From DSNY01 sp037442465 (lineage in GTDB: Bacteria; Pseudomonadota; Gammaproteobacteria; Burkholderiales; Burkholderiaceae_F): 35,212 bases of DNA. The position numbers and the translations under genes are program-made. Below, piece by piece: positions 8,305 to 14,823 of this stretch. Under the pieces are notes generated by a model. The model saw only the letters and a list, made by a program, of their open reading frames with translations, did not search any database and was not told the origin of the DNA. The number at the start of each line of letters is the position of its first letter. Within the stretch, counting starts at the first letter, position 1. The stretch lies in the NCBI GenBank assembly GCA_037442465.1, contig JBBIQI010000009.1:1-35212 (forward strand), written 5' to 3'.

Positions 8305-9077
8305 TGGGTTGGGGTTTCTGGCGACGCGCGGATGCCGATGCGCGTGGCGCTGCACCCTCGGCCAAACGCGGCAGCCCCGGCGACGACGGTGAAGGCGCGC
8401 GAGGCGACCCGGCAGCGACGCTGCGCACACGGGCACGGCGACGGCTGATCGGGGCGGCCGCGCTGCTGCTTGCGGTTGCGGTCGTGCTGCCGATGCTGCT
8501 CGACAAAGAGCCGCGCCCGGTGCCCGACGCGATTCCGCTCGACATTCCGAGCGACAAGACGCCGTTTGCGCCGCGCCTGGCGTTGCCACCGCCGCCGGAG
8601 TCCGGCGCTGCACCCGTCGCGCCGATGCCTGACGCCACGCCGGTGCCGGACAAGCATGACGAACCGACCTCCGAGGGCGACCGGACCGAGACGGCGGCGA
8701 AAACGCCCGAAAAGGGCGATGCGAAGGCGCCTCCCAAGGCATCGACGACGGCCGGCGCGAAGGGCGCCGCCCGCGCAGCGGACGAAGCGCGCGCCCGTGC
8801 CATTCTCGAAGGCAGGACGGCCGTGGTGCCTGCCGCGCCCGTCAAGAACGGCAAGTACGTGCTGCAGGCCGCCGCGCTCGGCAGCGAGGCGGCCGCGCGC
8901 GAGTTGTCCACGCGTCTGAAGAAGGCCGGTTTCGCGACGTTCACCGAGCGCACCGAAACCAAGGACGGCGTGCGCTACCGCGTGCGGCTCGGCCCTTACG
9001 CGACGCGCGACGAGGCCGAACGCGTGCGGGCCCGCCTGCGGGCGATCGGCATCGACGCCAGCGTCGTCGGTGTTTGA
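8304..9077 (+). CDS. SPOR-domain protein (DedD-like)
   Basis: This 257-residue protein has a short charged cytoplasmic N-terminus, one membrane helix at about 50-68 (LIGAAALLLAVAVVLPMLL) and a long Pro/Ala/Lys-rich periplasmic linker. A C-terminal SPOR domain of about 75 residues begins near YVLQAAALGSEAAA and includes YRVRLGPYATRDEAERV. SPOR domains bind denuded glycan strands at the septum, so a role in cell constriction is expected. The position between folC and cvpA matches dedD of gammaproteobacteria. ATG 8304 was chosen over TTG 8298, which lies inside the folC end. Confidence 0.9.
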   Translation: MGWGFWRRADADARGAAPSAKRGSPGDDGEGARGDPAATLRTRARRRLIGAAALLLAVAVVLPMLLDKEPRPVPDAIPLDIPSDKTPFAPRLALPPPPESGAAPVAPMPDATPVPDKHDEPTSEGDRTETAAKTPEKGDAKAPPKASTTAGAKGAARAADEARARAILEGRTAVVPAAPVKNGKYVLQAAALGSEAAARELSTRLKKAGFATFTERTETKDGVRYRVRLGPYATRDEAERVRARLRAIGIDASVVGV

Positions 9078-9079
9078 AC

Positions 9080-9568
9080 ATGAACGCATTGGACTGGACC
9101 ATCGTCGGCGTGCTCGCGCTATCGGTGCTGCTCGGGCTCCTGCGCGGGTTCGTGCGCGAGGCGTTGGCGGTCGCCGGCTGGGTGGTCGGCATCGTGCTGG
9201 CGCTGCGCTACTCGGCCGAGCTCGGAATGCATCTGCCGTTCGACGTGCCGCTGCCGGCGCTGCGAACGGGCATCGGCGCGCTCGCGATCGTCGTGGCGAG
9301 CGTGTTCGTCGGCGCGCTCGCCGGCTGGGTCCTGCGGCAACTGCTCGCCGCTGCGCGCCTGTCGTTCGCGGACCGCGCGCTCGGCGCACTGTTCGGCGTC
9401 ACCCGCGCCGTGCTGATCGTCTTTGCGGTCGTGTTCTTCGTCAGCGGCACGACCGCGGCGCGCCAACCGCTGTGGCGCGAGTCCGCGCTTTTGCCGCCGA
9501 TCGAAGCGGCGGTACGATTCGCGTCGCCGTATCTGCCCGAATCCTTCGCGCGGCCGGTGCAGCGGTAG
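9080..9568 (+). CDS. cvpA: CvpA family inner-membrane protein
   Basis: This 162-residue protein has four predicted membrane helices, at about 5-23, 26-44, 62-82 and 98-120. It carries the family pattern of a DW-start (MNALDWTIVGV) and a Gly-rich first hairpin (LLGLLRGFVREA). CvpA is needed for colicin V production in E. coli and lies directly before purF in many proteobacteria, as here. Its molecular role is uncertain; links to envelope stress and bile resistance are reported for the family. Confidence 0.9.
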   Translation: MNALDWTIVGVLALSVLLGLLRGFVREALAVAGWVVGIVLALRYSAELGMHLPFDVPLPALRTGIGALAIVVASVFVGALAGWVLRQLLAAARLSFADRALGALFGVTRAVLIVFAVVFFVSGTTAARQPLWRESALLPPIEAAVRFASPYLPESFARPVQR

Positions 9569-9581
9569 CCAGGGGAAAACC

Positions 9582-11102
9582 ATGTGCGGAATCGTCGGCG
9601 TCGTGGCGACCACGCCGGTCAACCAGTTGCTGTACGACGCGCTGTTGCTGCTGCAGCACCGCGGGCAGGATGCCGCGGGCATCGCGACCGCGGACGGCAA
9701 CCGCTTCCGCATGCACAAAGGTAGCGGTCTGGTGCGCGACGTCTTCCGCACGCGCAACATGCGCTCGCTGCCCGGCAACTCCGGCATCGGGCAGGTGCGT
9801 TATCCGACGCAGGGTTCGGCGATCAGCGCGGAGGAGGCGCAGCCGTTCTACGTCAACGCGCCGTTCGGCATCATGCTCGCGCACAACGGCAATCTGACGA
9901 ACTGGGAGCAGTTGAAGGACGAGATGTTCCGCATCGACCGGCGGCACATCAACACCAACTCCGACTCCGAGGTGCTGCTCAACGTGCTCGCGCACGAGTT
10001 GCAGCTCGCAAGCGAAGGCTTGTCGCTGGATCCGACCGCCATTTTCAAGGCAGTCGCCGGCGTTCACCGGCGCGTGCGCGGCTCGTACGCGGTCGTCGCC
10101 GAGATCGCGGGTTACGGGCTGCTCGCGTTCCGCGATCCGTACGGGATCAGGCCGCTGTGCTTCGGCGCGCTCGAGACCGACCTCGGCACCGAATACATGG
10201 TCGCGTCGGAGTCGGTCGCGCTCGAAGGCATGGGCTTTCGCTTGGTACGCGACGTTGCGCCCGGCGAAGCGATCTTCATCGATTTCGACCAGCGCTTCTA
10301 CAGCCAGCAGTGCGCGCATGAGGCCAGCCTGAATCCGTGCATCTTCGAGTATGTGTATCTCGCCAGGCCGGACTCGCTGATGGATGGCGTGTCGGTGTAC
10401 AGCGCGCGGCTGCGCCTGGGCGAGTATCTGGCGGAACAGGTACGCGCGCGCATTCCGCGCGGCGACATCGATGTCGTGATGCCGATTCCGGACTCGAGCC
10501 GGCCGGCGGCGATGCAGCTGGCGAACAAACTTAACCTGAACTACCGCGAGGGCTTCATCAAGAACCGCTACATTGGCCGCACCTTCATCATGCCGGGGCA
10601 GGCCGTGCGCAAGAAGTCGGTGCGCCAGAAACTCAACGCGATCGGCGTCGAGTTCAAGGGCAAGAACGTGCTGCTGGTCGACGATTCGATCGTACGCGGA
10701 ACGACGAGTCACGAGATCGTGCAGATGGCACGCGACGCCGGCGCACGCAAGGTGTACTTCGCGTCGTCGGCACCACCGGTGCGCTTTCCCAACGTGTACG
10801 GCATCGACATGCCGACGCGCTCGGAGCTGATTGCCGCCGCGCGCGACGACGAGGCGATCCGCCGCGAGATCGGCGCCGACGCGCTGGTCTACCAGACCAT
10901 CGAAGATCTGAAGCGCGCGGTGCGCGACTGCAATCCGCGACTCAGCAATTTCGAGGCGTCTTGCTTTGACGGCGTCTACATTACCGGCGACGTCACGCCG
11001 GAGTACCTCGACCGCGTCGAACGTGCGCGGCTGGCACCGGCGCCGCCGGAAGACTCGTCGCGCTCCCAATTGAGCCTGGCGATCGAGCCCGCCGACGCCT
11101 GA
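9582..11102 (+). CDS. purF: Amidophosphoribosyltransferase PurF
   Basis: This 506-residue enzyme catalyses the first committed step of purine synthesis, from PRPP and glutamine to phosphoribosylamine. It starts MCGIVGVV, so removal of Met exposes the N-terminal Cys nucleophile of the class II glutaminase domain. The PRPP-binding motif VLLVDDSIVRGTTS and the glutaminase residues of GIGQVRYPT and AHNGNLTN are intact. A purine-rich AGGGGAAAA lies just upstream of the start. It is the last gene of the truA-purF run; a new promoter begins within 8 nt of its stop codon. Confidence 0.97.
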   Translation: MCGIVGVVATTPVNQLLYDALLLLQHRGQDAAGIATADGNRFRMHKGSGLVRDVFRTRNMRSLPGNSGIGQVRYPTQGSAISAEEAQPFYVNAPFGIMLAHNGNLTNWEQLKDEMFRIDRRHINTNSDSEVLLNVLAHELQLASEGLSLDPTAIFKAVAGVHRRVRGSYAVVAEIAGYGLLAFRDPYGIRPLCFGALETDLGTEYMVASESVALEGMGFRLVRDVAPGEAIFIDFDQRFYSQQCAHEASLNPCIFEYVYLARPDSLMDGVSVYSARLRLGEYLAEQVRARIPRGDIDVVMPIPDSSRPAAMQLANKLNLNYREGFIKNRYIGRTFIMPGQAVRKKSVRQKLNAIGVEFKGKNVLLVDDSIVRGTTSHEIVQMARDAGARKVYFASSAPPVRFPNVYGIDMPTRSELIAAARDDEAIRREIGADALVYQTIEDLKRAVRDCNPRLSNFEASCFDGVYITGDVTPEYLDRVERARLAPAPPEDSSRSQLSLAIEPADA

Positions 11103-11109
11103 CTTTGCC

Positions 11110-11138
11110 TTGAGTGAAGGACGGCCGGCGGCTAGAAT
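11110..11138 (+). promoter_or_regulatory. Sigma-70 promoter of metZ
   Basis: A -35 box TTGAGT at 11110-11115 and a -10 box TAGAAT at 11133-11138 are separated by exactly 17 bp. Transcription would start near 11145, directly before the first helix of the riboswitch, which supports both calls. Confidence 0.8.
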
Positions 11139-11145
11139 ATCCCCA

Positions 11146-11286
11146 TCGCGCCGATTTGAGCTCAGCTTGCGGGCGCATGTGCAGGAACGAGGGCAATTCC
11201 CCTCGTTGATCCCCCGGACTTCGGGCCGACCTGGTGGCGGTTCGTCCGCGGGGCCTTCACGGTACAAATGCAGCTAAAGCGAGGGA
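11146..11286 (+). ncRNA. SAM-II-type (SAM_alpha) riboswitch with a long insertion
   Basis: The conserved blocks of the SAM-II aptamer are present in order. P1 5' strand is GCGCC at 11148-11152. It is followed by GATTTGAG (11153-11160) and CTCAGCTTGC (11161-11170), then P1 3' strand GGCGC at 11172-11176. After an insertion comes the 3' block ACAAATGCAGCTAAAGCGAG, ending at 11283. The pseudoknot forms between CTC-A-GCTT (11161-11168, one bulged A) and AAGCGAG (11277-11283). The 87-nt insertion at 11177-11263 holds an 8-bp hairpin (11186-11193 with 11200-11207) and a long stem (11211-11253). SAM-II elements are best known from alphaproteobacteria upstream of metA, metX and metZ, and metZ follows here. 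The match is by eye from remembered consensus. Confidence 0.85.
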
Positions 11287-11297
11287 CGGTCCACCGG

Positions 11298-11327
11298 AAC
11301 CCGCTCGGCGCTGCCAGCGGGTTTTTT
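11298..11327 (+). terminator. Intrinsic terminator, riboswitch expression platform before metZ
   Basis: CCCGCT (11300-11305) pairs with AGCGGG (11316-11321), with a possible inner GG/CC pairing, and six T follow at 11322-11327. The T-run ends 4 nt before the metZ ATG. The only purine-rich ribosome-binding candidate (AGCGGG) is the 3' strand of the stem. When folded, the hairpin should both stop transcription and mask initiation. This is the expected output module for the upstream SAM aptamer. Confidence 0.85.
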
Positions 11328-11331
11328 GTTT

Positions 11332-12525
11332 ATGGCCACCGACGACTTCGACTTCGATACACGTGCGATCCGCGCCGGTACCGCGCGCACGCCGTTCAAC
11401 GAGCACAGCGAGGCCCTGTTTCTGACCTCGAGCTTCGTCTTCGACAGCGCCGCGCAGGCGGCGGCGCGCTTCGCCGGCAGCGATGACGGTTACGTGTACT
11501 CGCGGTTCTCGAATCCGACCGTGCGCATGTTCGAGCGGCGTCTCGCTTCGCTGGAGGGCGCGGAAGACTGCCTGGCGACGAGCTCGGGGATGGCCGCGAT
11601 CGTCGTGACCTGCCTCGCGACGTTGCGGGCCGGCGACCACGTGCTGTGCGCGGCGAACGTTTTCGGGGCGACCGTTCAGCTTTTCTCCGGCGTACTGGCG
11701 CGCTTCGGCATCGACACGACCTTCGTGACCGCCACCGATCCGGCCGCATGGCGCGCGGCCGCGACCCCGAAGACGCGCATGCTGTACTGCGAGACGCCGT
11801 CGAATCCGCTGATGGAGGTGGTCGACCTGGCGTCGTTCGCCGCCGCCGGCAAGGCCATCGGTGCACTGACCGTCGTCGATAACTGCTTCTGCACGCCGGC
11901 CCTGCAGCGGCCGCTCGAGTTTGGCGTCGATCTGGTGATCCACTCGGCGACCAAGTATCTCGACGGGCAGGGGCGCGTGCTGGGCGGCGCGGTCGCTGGA
12001 CGGCGCGAACTGATCCGCGACGCGCTGCTGCCGGTCCTGAGAACGACGGGGCCGAGTCTTTCGCCGTTCAACGCGTGGGTGGCGTTAAAGGGACTGGAAA
12101 CGCTCGGGTTGCGCATGCGCGCGCAGGCGGACGCGGCGCTGGCGCTGGCGCGCTGGCTCACGACCCGGCCGGAAGTCGAGCACGTTTACTTTCCCGGACT
12201 CGAATCGCATCCGCAGTACGCGCTGGCGCGACGCCAGCAGTCCGCGCCGGGAGCGGTGGTCAGCTTCGACGTCCGTGGCGATACACCCGAGCAGCGCCGT
12301 GCGCGTGCCTGGCGAGTCATCGATTCCGTCAAGCTGATGTCGATCACGGCGAACCTCGGCGACACGCGCACGACGATCACCCATCCGGCAACGACGACGC
12401 ACGGTCGCCTGAGTGCGGAAGCGCGCGAGCGCGCCGGCATTGGCGAGGGTCTGATTCGCGTCGCAGTCGGGCTCGAGTCCGTCGACGATCTGATACGCGA
12501 TCTGGCGCGCGCACTGGCTGCGTGA
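11332..12525 (+). CDS. metZ: O-succinylhomoserine sulfhydrylase MetZ
   Basis: This 397-residue PLP enzyme of the Cys/Met metabolism family makes homocysteine directly from an activated homoserine and sulfide. The PLP lysine is Lys208 in HSATKYLDGQGR. The cofactor contacts YSRFSNPT, SSGMAAI and CETPSNPL, and the C-terminal SITANLGDTRTTITHP of the family, are present. MetZ normally lies after purF in beta- and gammaproteobacteria, which favours this subtype over cystathionine gamma-synthase. ATG 11332 was chosen; an in-frame TTG at 11326 lies inside the terminator T-run. Expression is probably controlled by S-adenosylmethionine through the leader described upstream. Confidence 0.93.
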   Translation: MATDDFDFDTRAIRAGTARTPFNEHSEALFLTSSFVFDSAAQAAARFAGSDDGYVYSRFSNPTVRMFERRLASLEGAEDCLATSSGMAAIVVTCLATLRAGDHVLCAANVFGATVQLFSGVLARFGIDTTFVTATDPAAWRAAATPKTRMLYCETPSNPLMEVVDLASFAAAGKAIGALTVVDNCFCTPALQRPLEFGVDLVIHSATKYLDGQGRVLGGAVAGRRELIRDALLPVLRTTGPSLSPFNAWVALKGLETLGLRMRAQADAALALARWLTTRPEVEHVYFPGLESHPQYALARRQQSAPGAVVSFDVRGDTPEQRRARAWRVIDSVKLMSITANLGDTRTTITHPATTTHGRLSAEARERAGIGEGLIRVAVGLESVDDLIRDLARALAA

Positions 12526-12825
12526 AATCGAAGCCCCGGCCTTGGCGGACACCAGGTCGGGATGCGGATGGCCGCTCCAACGGGCACGGTTGGGACTGCA
12601 CCGGGCAGCGCTTGATCGACGTCGTCCGCCGACGGCCTGCCGCGCGAGCGCGGTTTTCGGCGGGGCGGGTGCGAGCGCTCGGCCAACGCCGGCCGGAGTC
12701 ATCTGTCGCGCGAGACGCTCGGCCAGTCGCGCGTCCCGCACTTCCGTTATTCGCGCAGGGCCGTCGGTGCGCTACGTTTGATTCGGCTCCGGTAGCGGCC
12801 GTCCGATGCCGGTATGCTTCGGTCC
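12526..12825. other. 300-bp spacer after metZ with one weak terminator-like hairpin
   Basis: No convincing gene was found in this stretch. It contains a nested hairpin: an outer 7-bp stem CCGCCGA (12627-12633) with TCGGCGG (12657-12663), and an inner 5-bp stem CCGCG (12640-12644) with CGCGG (12649-12653) followed by TTTT. This may end metZ transcription, but the inner stem is short. Open frames here on both strands look like high-GC shadows. Confidence 0.45.
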
Positions 12826-13095
12826 ATGGCGAAGGTCCCCGACGACATCACGCTCGGCGAGTTGTGTCACAAGGCTGCACAAACGCTCGCGCGCGCCGGA
12901 CTCGAACATCGCATCGACATCTATCGCGATGTGGAGATCGACGACCCCGCTGTGCGCATGATGCTCGGCCGGCCGCACCGCATTCGCGTGCGCGTCAAGA
13001 TCACGGCTGCCAGCCTCCTGTTCGAGGGCGGCGAAGGTCCGGACGGCGCGCCAACGACGCAGGGCAACGCGCGCGCGACCGATTTCTCCACCTGA
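12826..13095 (+). CDS. Small hypothetical protein (89 aa)
   Basis: I do not recognise this protein. It is 89 residues and soluble, with mixed charge, and has an N-terminal helical part (DDITLGELCHKAAQTLARAG) followed by alternating strand-like segments (HRIDIYRDVEI, HRIRVRVKITA). The composition is balanced and the third codon positions are GC-rich like the neighbours, which favours a real gene. It may start at ATG 12826 or at the in-frame ATG 12814; neither has a strong ribosome-binding site. A strong bidirectional hairpin 23 nt after the stop could end its transcript. Confidence 0.6.
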   Translation: MAKVPDDITLGELCHKAAQTLARAGLEHRIDIYRDVEIDDPAVRMMLGRPHRIRVRVKITAASLLFEGGEGPDGAPTTQGNARATDFST

Positions 13096-13116
13096 GGGCG
13101 CGGCGCGCCTGAACGG

Positions 13117-13142
13117 AAAAGGGCTGCGACCACGCAGCCCTT
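13117..13142 (-). terminator. Terminator of tRNA-Asn, probably bidirectional
   Basis: AAGGGCTGCG (13119-13128) and its exact complement CGCAGCCCTT (13133-13142) form a 10-bp stem with a 4-nt loop. Read on the minus strand the stem ends in CCCTTTTCC, giving a T-tract just downstream of the tRNA. Read on the plus strand it follows the small ORF but has only a broken T-run. Confidence 0.8.
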
Positions 13143-13151
13143 GTGCATTCT

Positions 13152-13227
13152 TGGCTCCCCGACCTGGACTCGAACCAGGGACCTGCGGATTAACAGTCCG
13201 TCGCTCTACCGACTGAGCTATCGGGGA
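13152..13227 (-). tRNA. tRNA-Asn (GTT)
   Basis: The 76-nt minus-strand sequence folds as a complete cloverleaf. The acceptor TCCCCGA pairs with TCGGGGA, the D-arm contains AGCTCAGTCGGTAGAGC, and the anticodon loop CTGTTAA has GTT at 13192-13194. The T-arm has GGTTCGAGTCC, and the 3' end GCCA shows that CCA is encoded. It stands alone, with its own promoter and terminator, downstream of the aminotransferase on the same strand. Confidence 0.97.
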
Positions 13228-13238
13228 AAGAGCGCGCG

Positions 13239-13266
13239 ATTATATCGACTGCGCGCGCGCGTTCAA
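13239..13266 (-). promoter_or_regulatory. Promoter of tRNA-Asn
   Basis: On the minus strand TTGAAC (13261-13266) and a perfect TATAAT (13239-13244) are 16 bp apart. The discriminator after the -10 box is all G/C, as in stable-RNA promoters under stringent control. Transcription would begin about 5 nt before the mature tRNA. The -35 box sits just past the stop codon of the upstream aminotransferase. Confidence 0.85.
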
Positions 13267-13274
13267 ACGGCGAT

Positions 13275-14483
13275 TCACCCGCGCAGTACGGCGGCGATCG
13301 CGTCGCAGACCGGGCCGATGTTCTTCGTGTTCAGTGCGGCCACGCAGATGCGACCGCTCGCGACCGCATAGATGCCGAACTCGGTCCTCAGTCGTTCGAC
13401 CTGAGCCGCGCTCAATCCGGAGTAGGAAAACATGCCCCGCTGGCGCAGTACGAACGACATGTCGCGTGCGACGCCGCGCGCCTTCAGCCCTTCGACCAGG
13501 GCGACACGCATCCGCTTGATGCGCTCGCGCATCTCGCCTAGCTCCTGTTCCCACAGCGCGCGCAACTGCGGATCGTTCAGCACGGTCGCGACGATGCTCG
13601 CACCGTGCGTCGGTGGGGTCGAATAGTTGGCGCGAATCACGCGCTTGAGCTGGCTGATGACGCGCGCGGCTTCGTCCTTGCGCGACGTGACGATCGTCAG
13701 CGCGCCAACGCGCTCTCCGTACAGCGAGAACGACTTGGAAAAGGAGCTGGCGACGAACACGGGCAGGCCCGAGTCCGCGAACAGACGAACCGCGGCGCCG
13801 TCGGCATCGATGCCCTCGGCGAAGCCCTGATAGGCCATGTCGAGGAAAGGGACGAGCCGGCGCTCGCGTGCGATCGCGACGACGCTGCGCCACTGGTCCA
13901 GCGACAGGTCCACTCCGGTGGGGTTGTGACAGCAAGCGTGCAGCACCACGACCGTGCCTGCCGGCGCCATTTTCAACGCAGCCGTCATGCCGTCGAAGTT
14001 CAGCCCAAGCGTGCCGGCGTCGTAGTAGGGGTAGGTGCGGACCTCGAAGCCAGCGGCTTCGAACAGCGCGCGGTGGTTCTCCCAGCTCGGATCGCTGATC
14101 AGGACCGTCGCGTTCGGGTCGATTCGCTTCAGGAAGTCGGCACCGATTTTCAACGCGCCGGTGCCTCCCAGCGCCTGCGCCGTGACCAGTCGGCCCGCAG
14201 CCAGGATCGGCGAATCGGCGCCAAACAGCAACTTCTGCACCGCCAAGTCGAAGGCCGCGATGCCTTCGATCGGCAAGTAGCCGCGGGGCGTGGCCGCTTT
14301 GACGAGCGCTTCCTCGGCGGCGCGAACCGCGCGCAGCAGCGGAATCCTGCCCTCATCGTCCGTGTACACACCCACACCCAAGTTGACTTTGCCGGGGCGC
14401 GGGTCGGCGTTGAACGCCTCGGTCAAGCCGAGGATGGGATCGCGAGGCGCGAGTTGCACGCCGGCGAACAGCGATTGAGTCAT
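13275..14483 (-). CDS. Class I aspartate/aromatic amino acid aminotransferase
   Basis: This 402-residue PLP aminotransferase belongs to the AspC/TyrB (class I-alpha) group and exchanges amino groups between Asp or aromatic amino acids and 2-oxoglutarate. The PLP lysine is Lys250 in SSFSKSFSLYGERVG. CCHNPTGVDL, the DPSWENH motif and YGYLPIEG-like RGYLPIEG are present. The N-terminus (SLFAGVQLAPRDPILGL) fits ATG 14483; an upstream in-frame ATG at 14522 would add 13 residues of low similarity. AspC and TyrB cannot be separated by eye, so I give no symbol. It is divergent from uvrB and ends 48 nt before the tRNA-Asn gene. Confidence 0.93.
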   Translation of the reverse strand: MTQSLFAGVQLAPRDPILGLTEAFNADPRPGKVNLGVGVYTDDEGRIPLLRAVRAAEEALVKAATPRGYLPIEGIAAFDLAVQKLLFGADSPILAAGRLVTAQALGGTGALKIGADFLKRIDPNATVLISDPSWENHRALFEAAGFEVRTYPYYDAGTLGLNFDGMTAALKMAPAGTVVVLHACCHNPTGVDLSLDQWRSVVAIARERRLVPFLDMAYQGFAEGIDADGAAVRLFADSGLPVFVASSFSKSFSLYGERVGALTIVTSRKDEAARVISQLKRVIRANYSTPPTHGASIVATVLNDPQLRALWEQELGEMRERIKRMRVALVEGLKARGVARDMSFVLRQRGMFSYSGLSAAQVERLRTEFGIYAVASGRICVAALNTKNIGPVCDAIAAVLRG

Positions 14484-14823
14484 CTGGGGCGGCAGGCGGT
14501 GTGAATGGGGTCGATGGCGCATCGCGCCGTGGGCGAGGGGCCCAGCGGCAAGTCGGACAGTCTACACGTGCACTGCAGCGAGGCGGCCATGACGCCGGCC
14601 CGCCGCCCCGCCGTTCGCGGGCGGTGCGGGCTCGGCGCACATCCGGTCAGCCAGTCCACCAGCCGCTGGGCGCCGGGTCCAGATCCGCGCCACGGAGCGA
14701 GCTAAGTCATTGATTTTTTGCAACACAGGGGTCGGCTTCCGGAAAAATCGGACACTAGGCTTTTTGCAGTGCGCCGACTAAAATGCCGGCCTTGCCGACG
14801 TATATTGCGTCGCAAAAGCCGCC
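14484..14823. other. 340-bp divergent spacer between aminotransferase and uvrB
   Basis: The stretch must hold the promoters of both divergent genes, but no clear -35/-10 pair is visible. A TAAAAT at 14779-14784 could be a uvrB -10 box without a good -35 partner. An interrupted palindrome, CGACG (14796-14800) and CGTCG (14808-14812) around TATATTG, lies 11 bp before the uvrB start. I found no gene here. Confidence 0.5.

Noticed and set aside
13240..13262. Alternating GC run as a Z-DNA or repeat element
   Set aside because: It is the spacer and discriminator of the tRNA-Asn promoter and is fully explained by that.
14740..14823. LexA (SOS) box upstream of uvrB
   Set aside because: No sequence fits CTG-N10-CAG with an AT-rich centre; only an unrelated interrupted palindrome is present.
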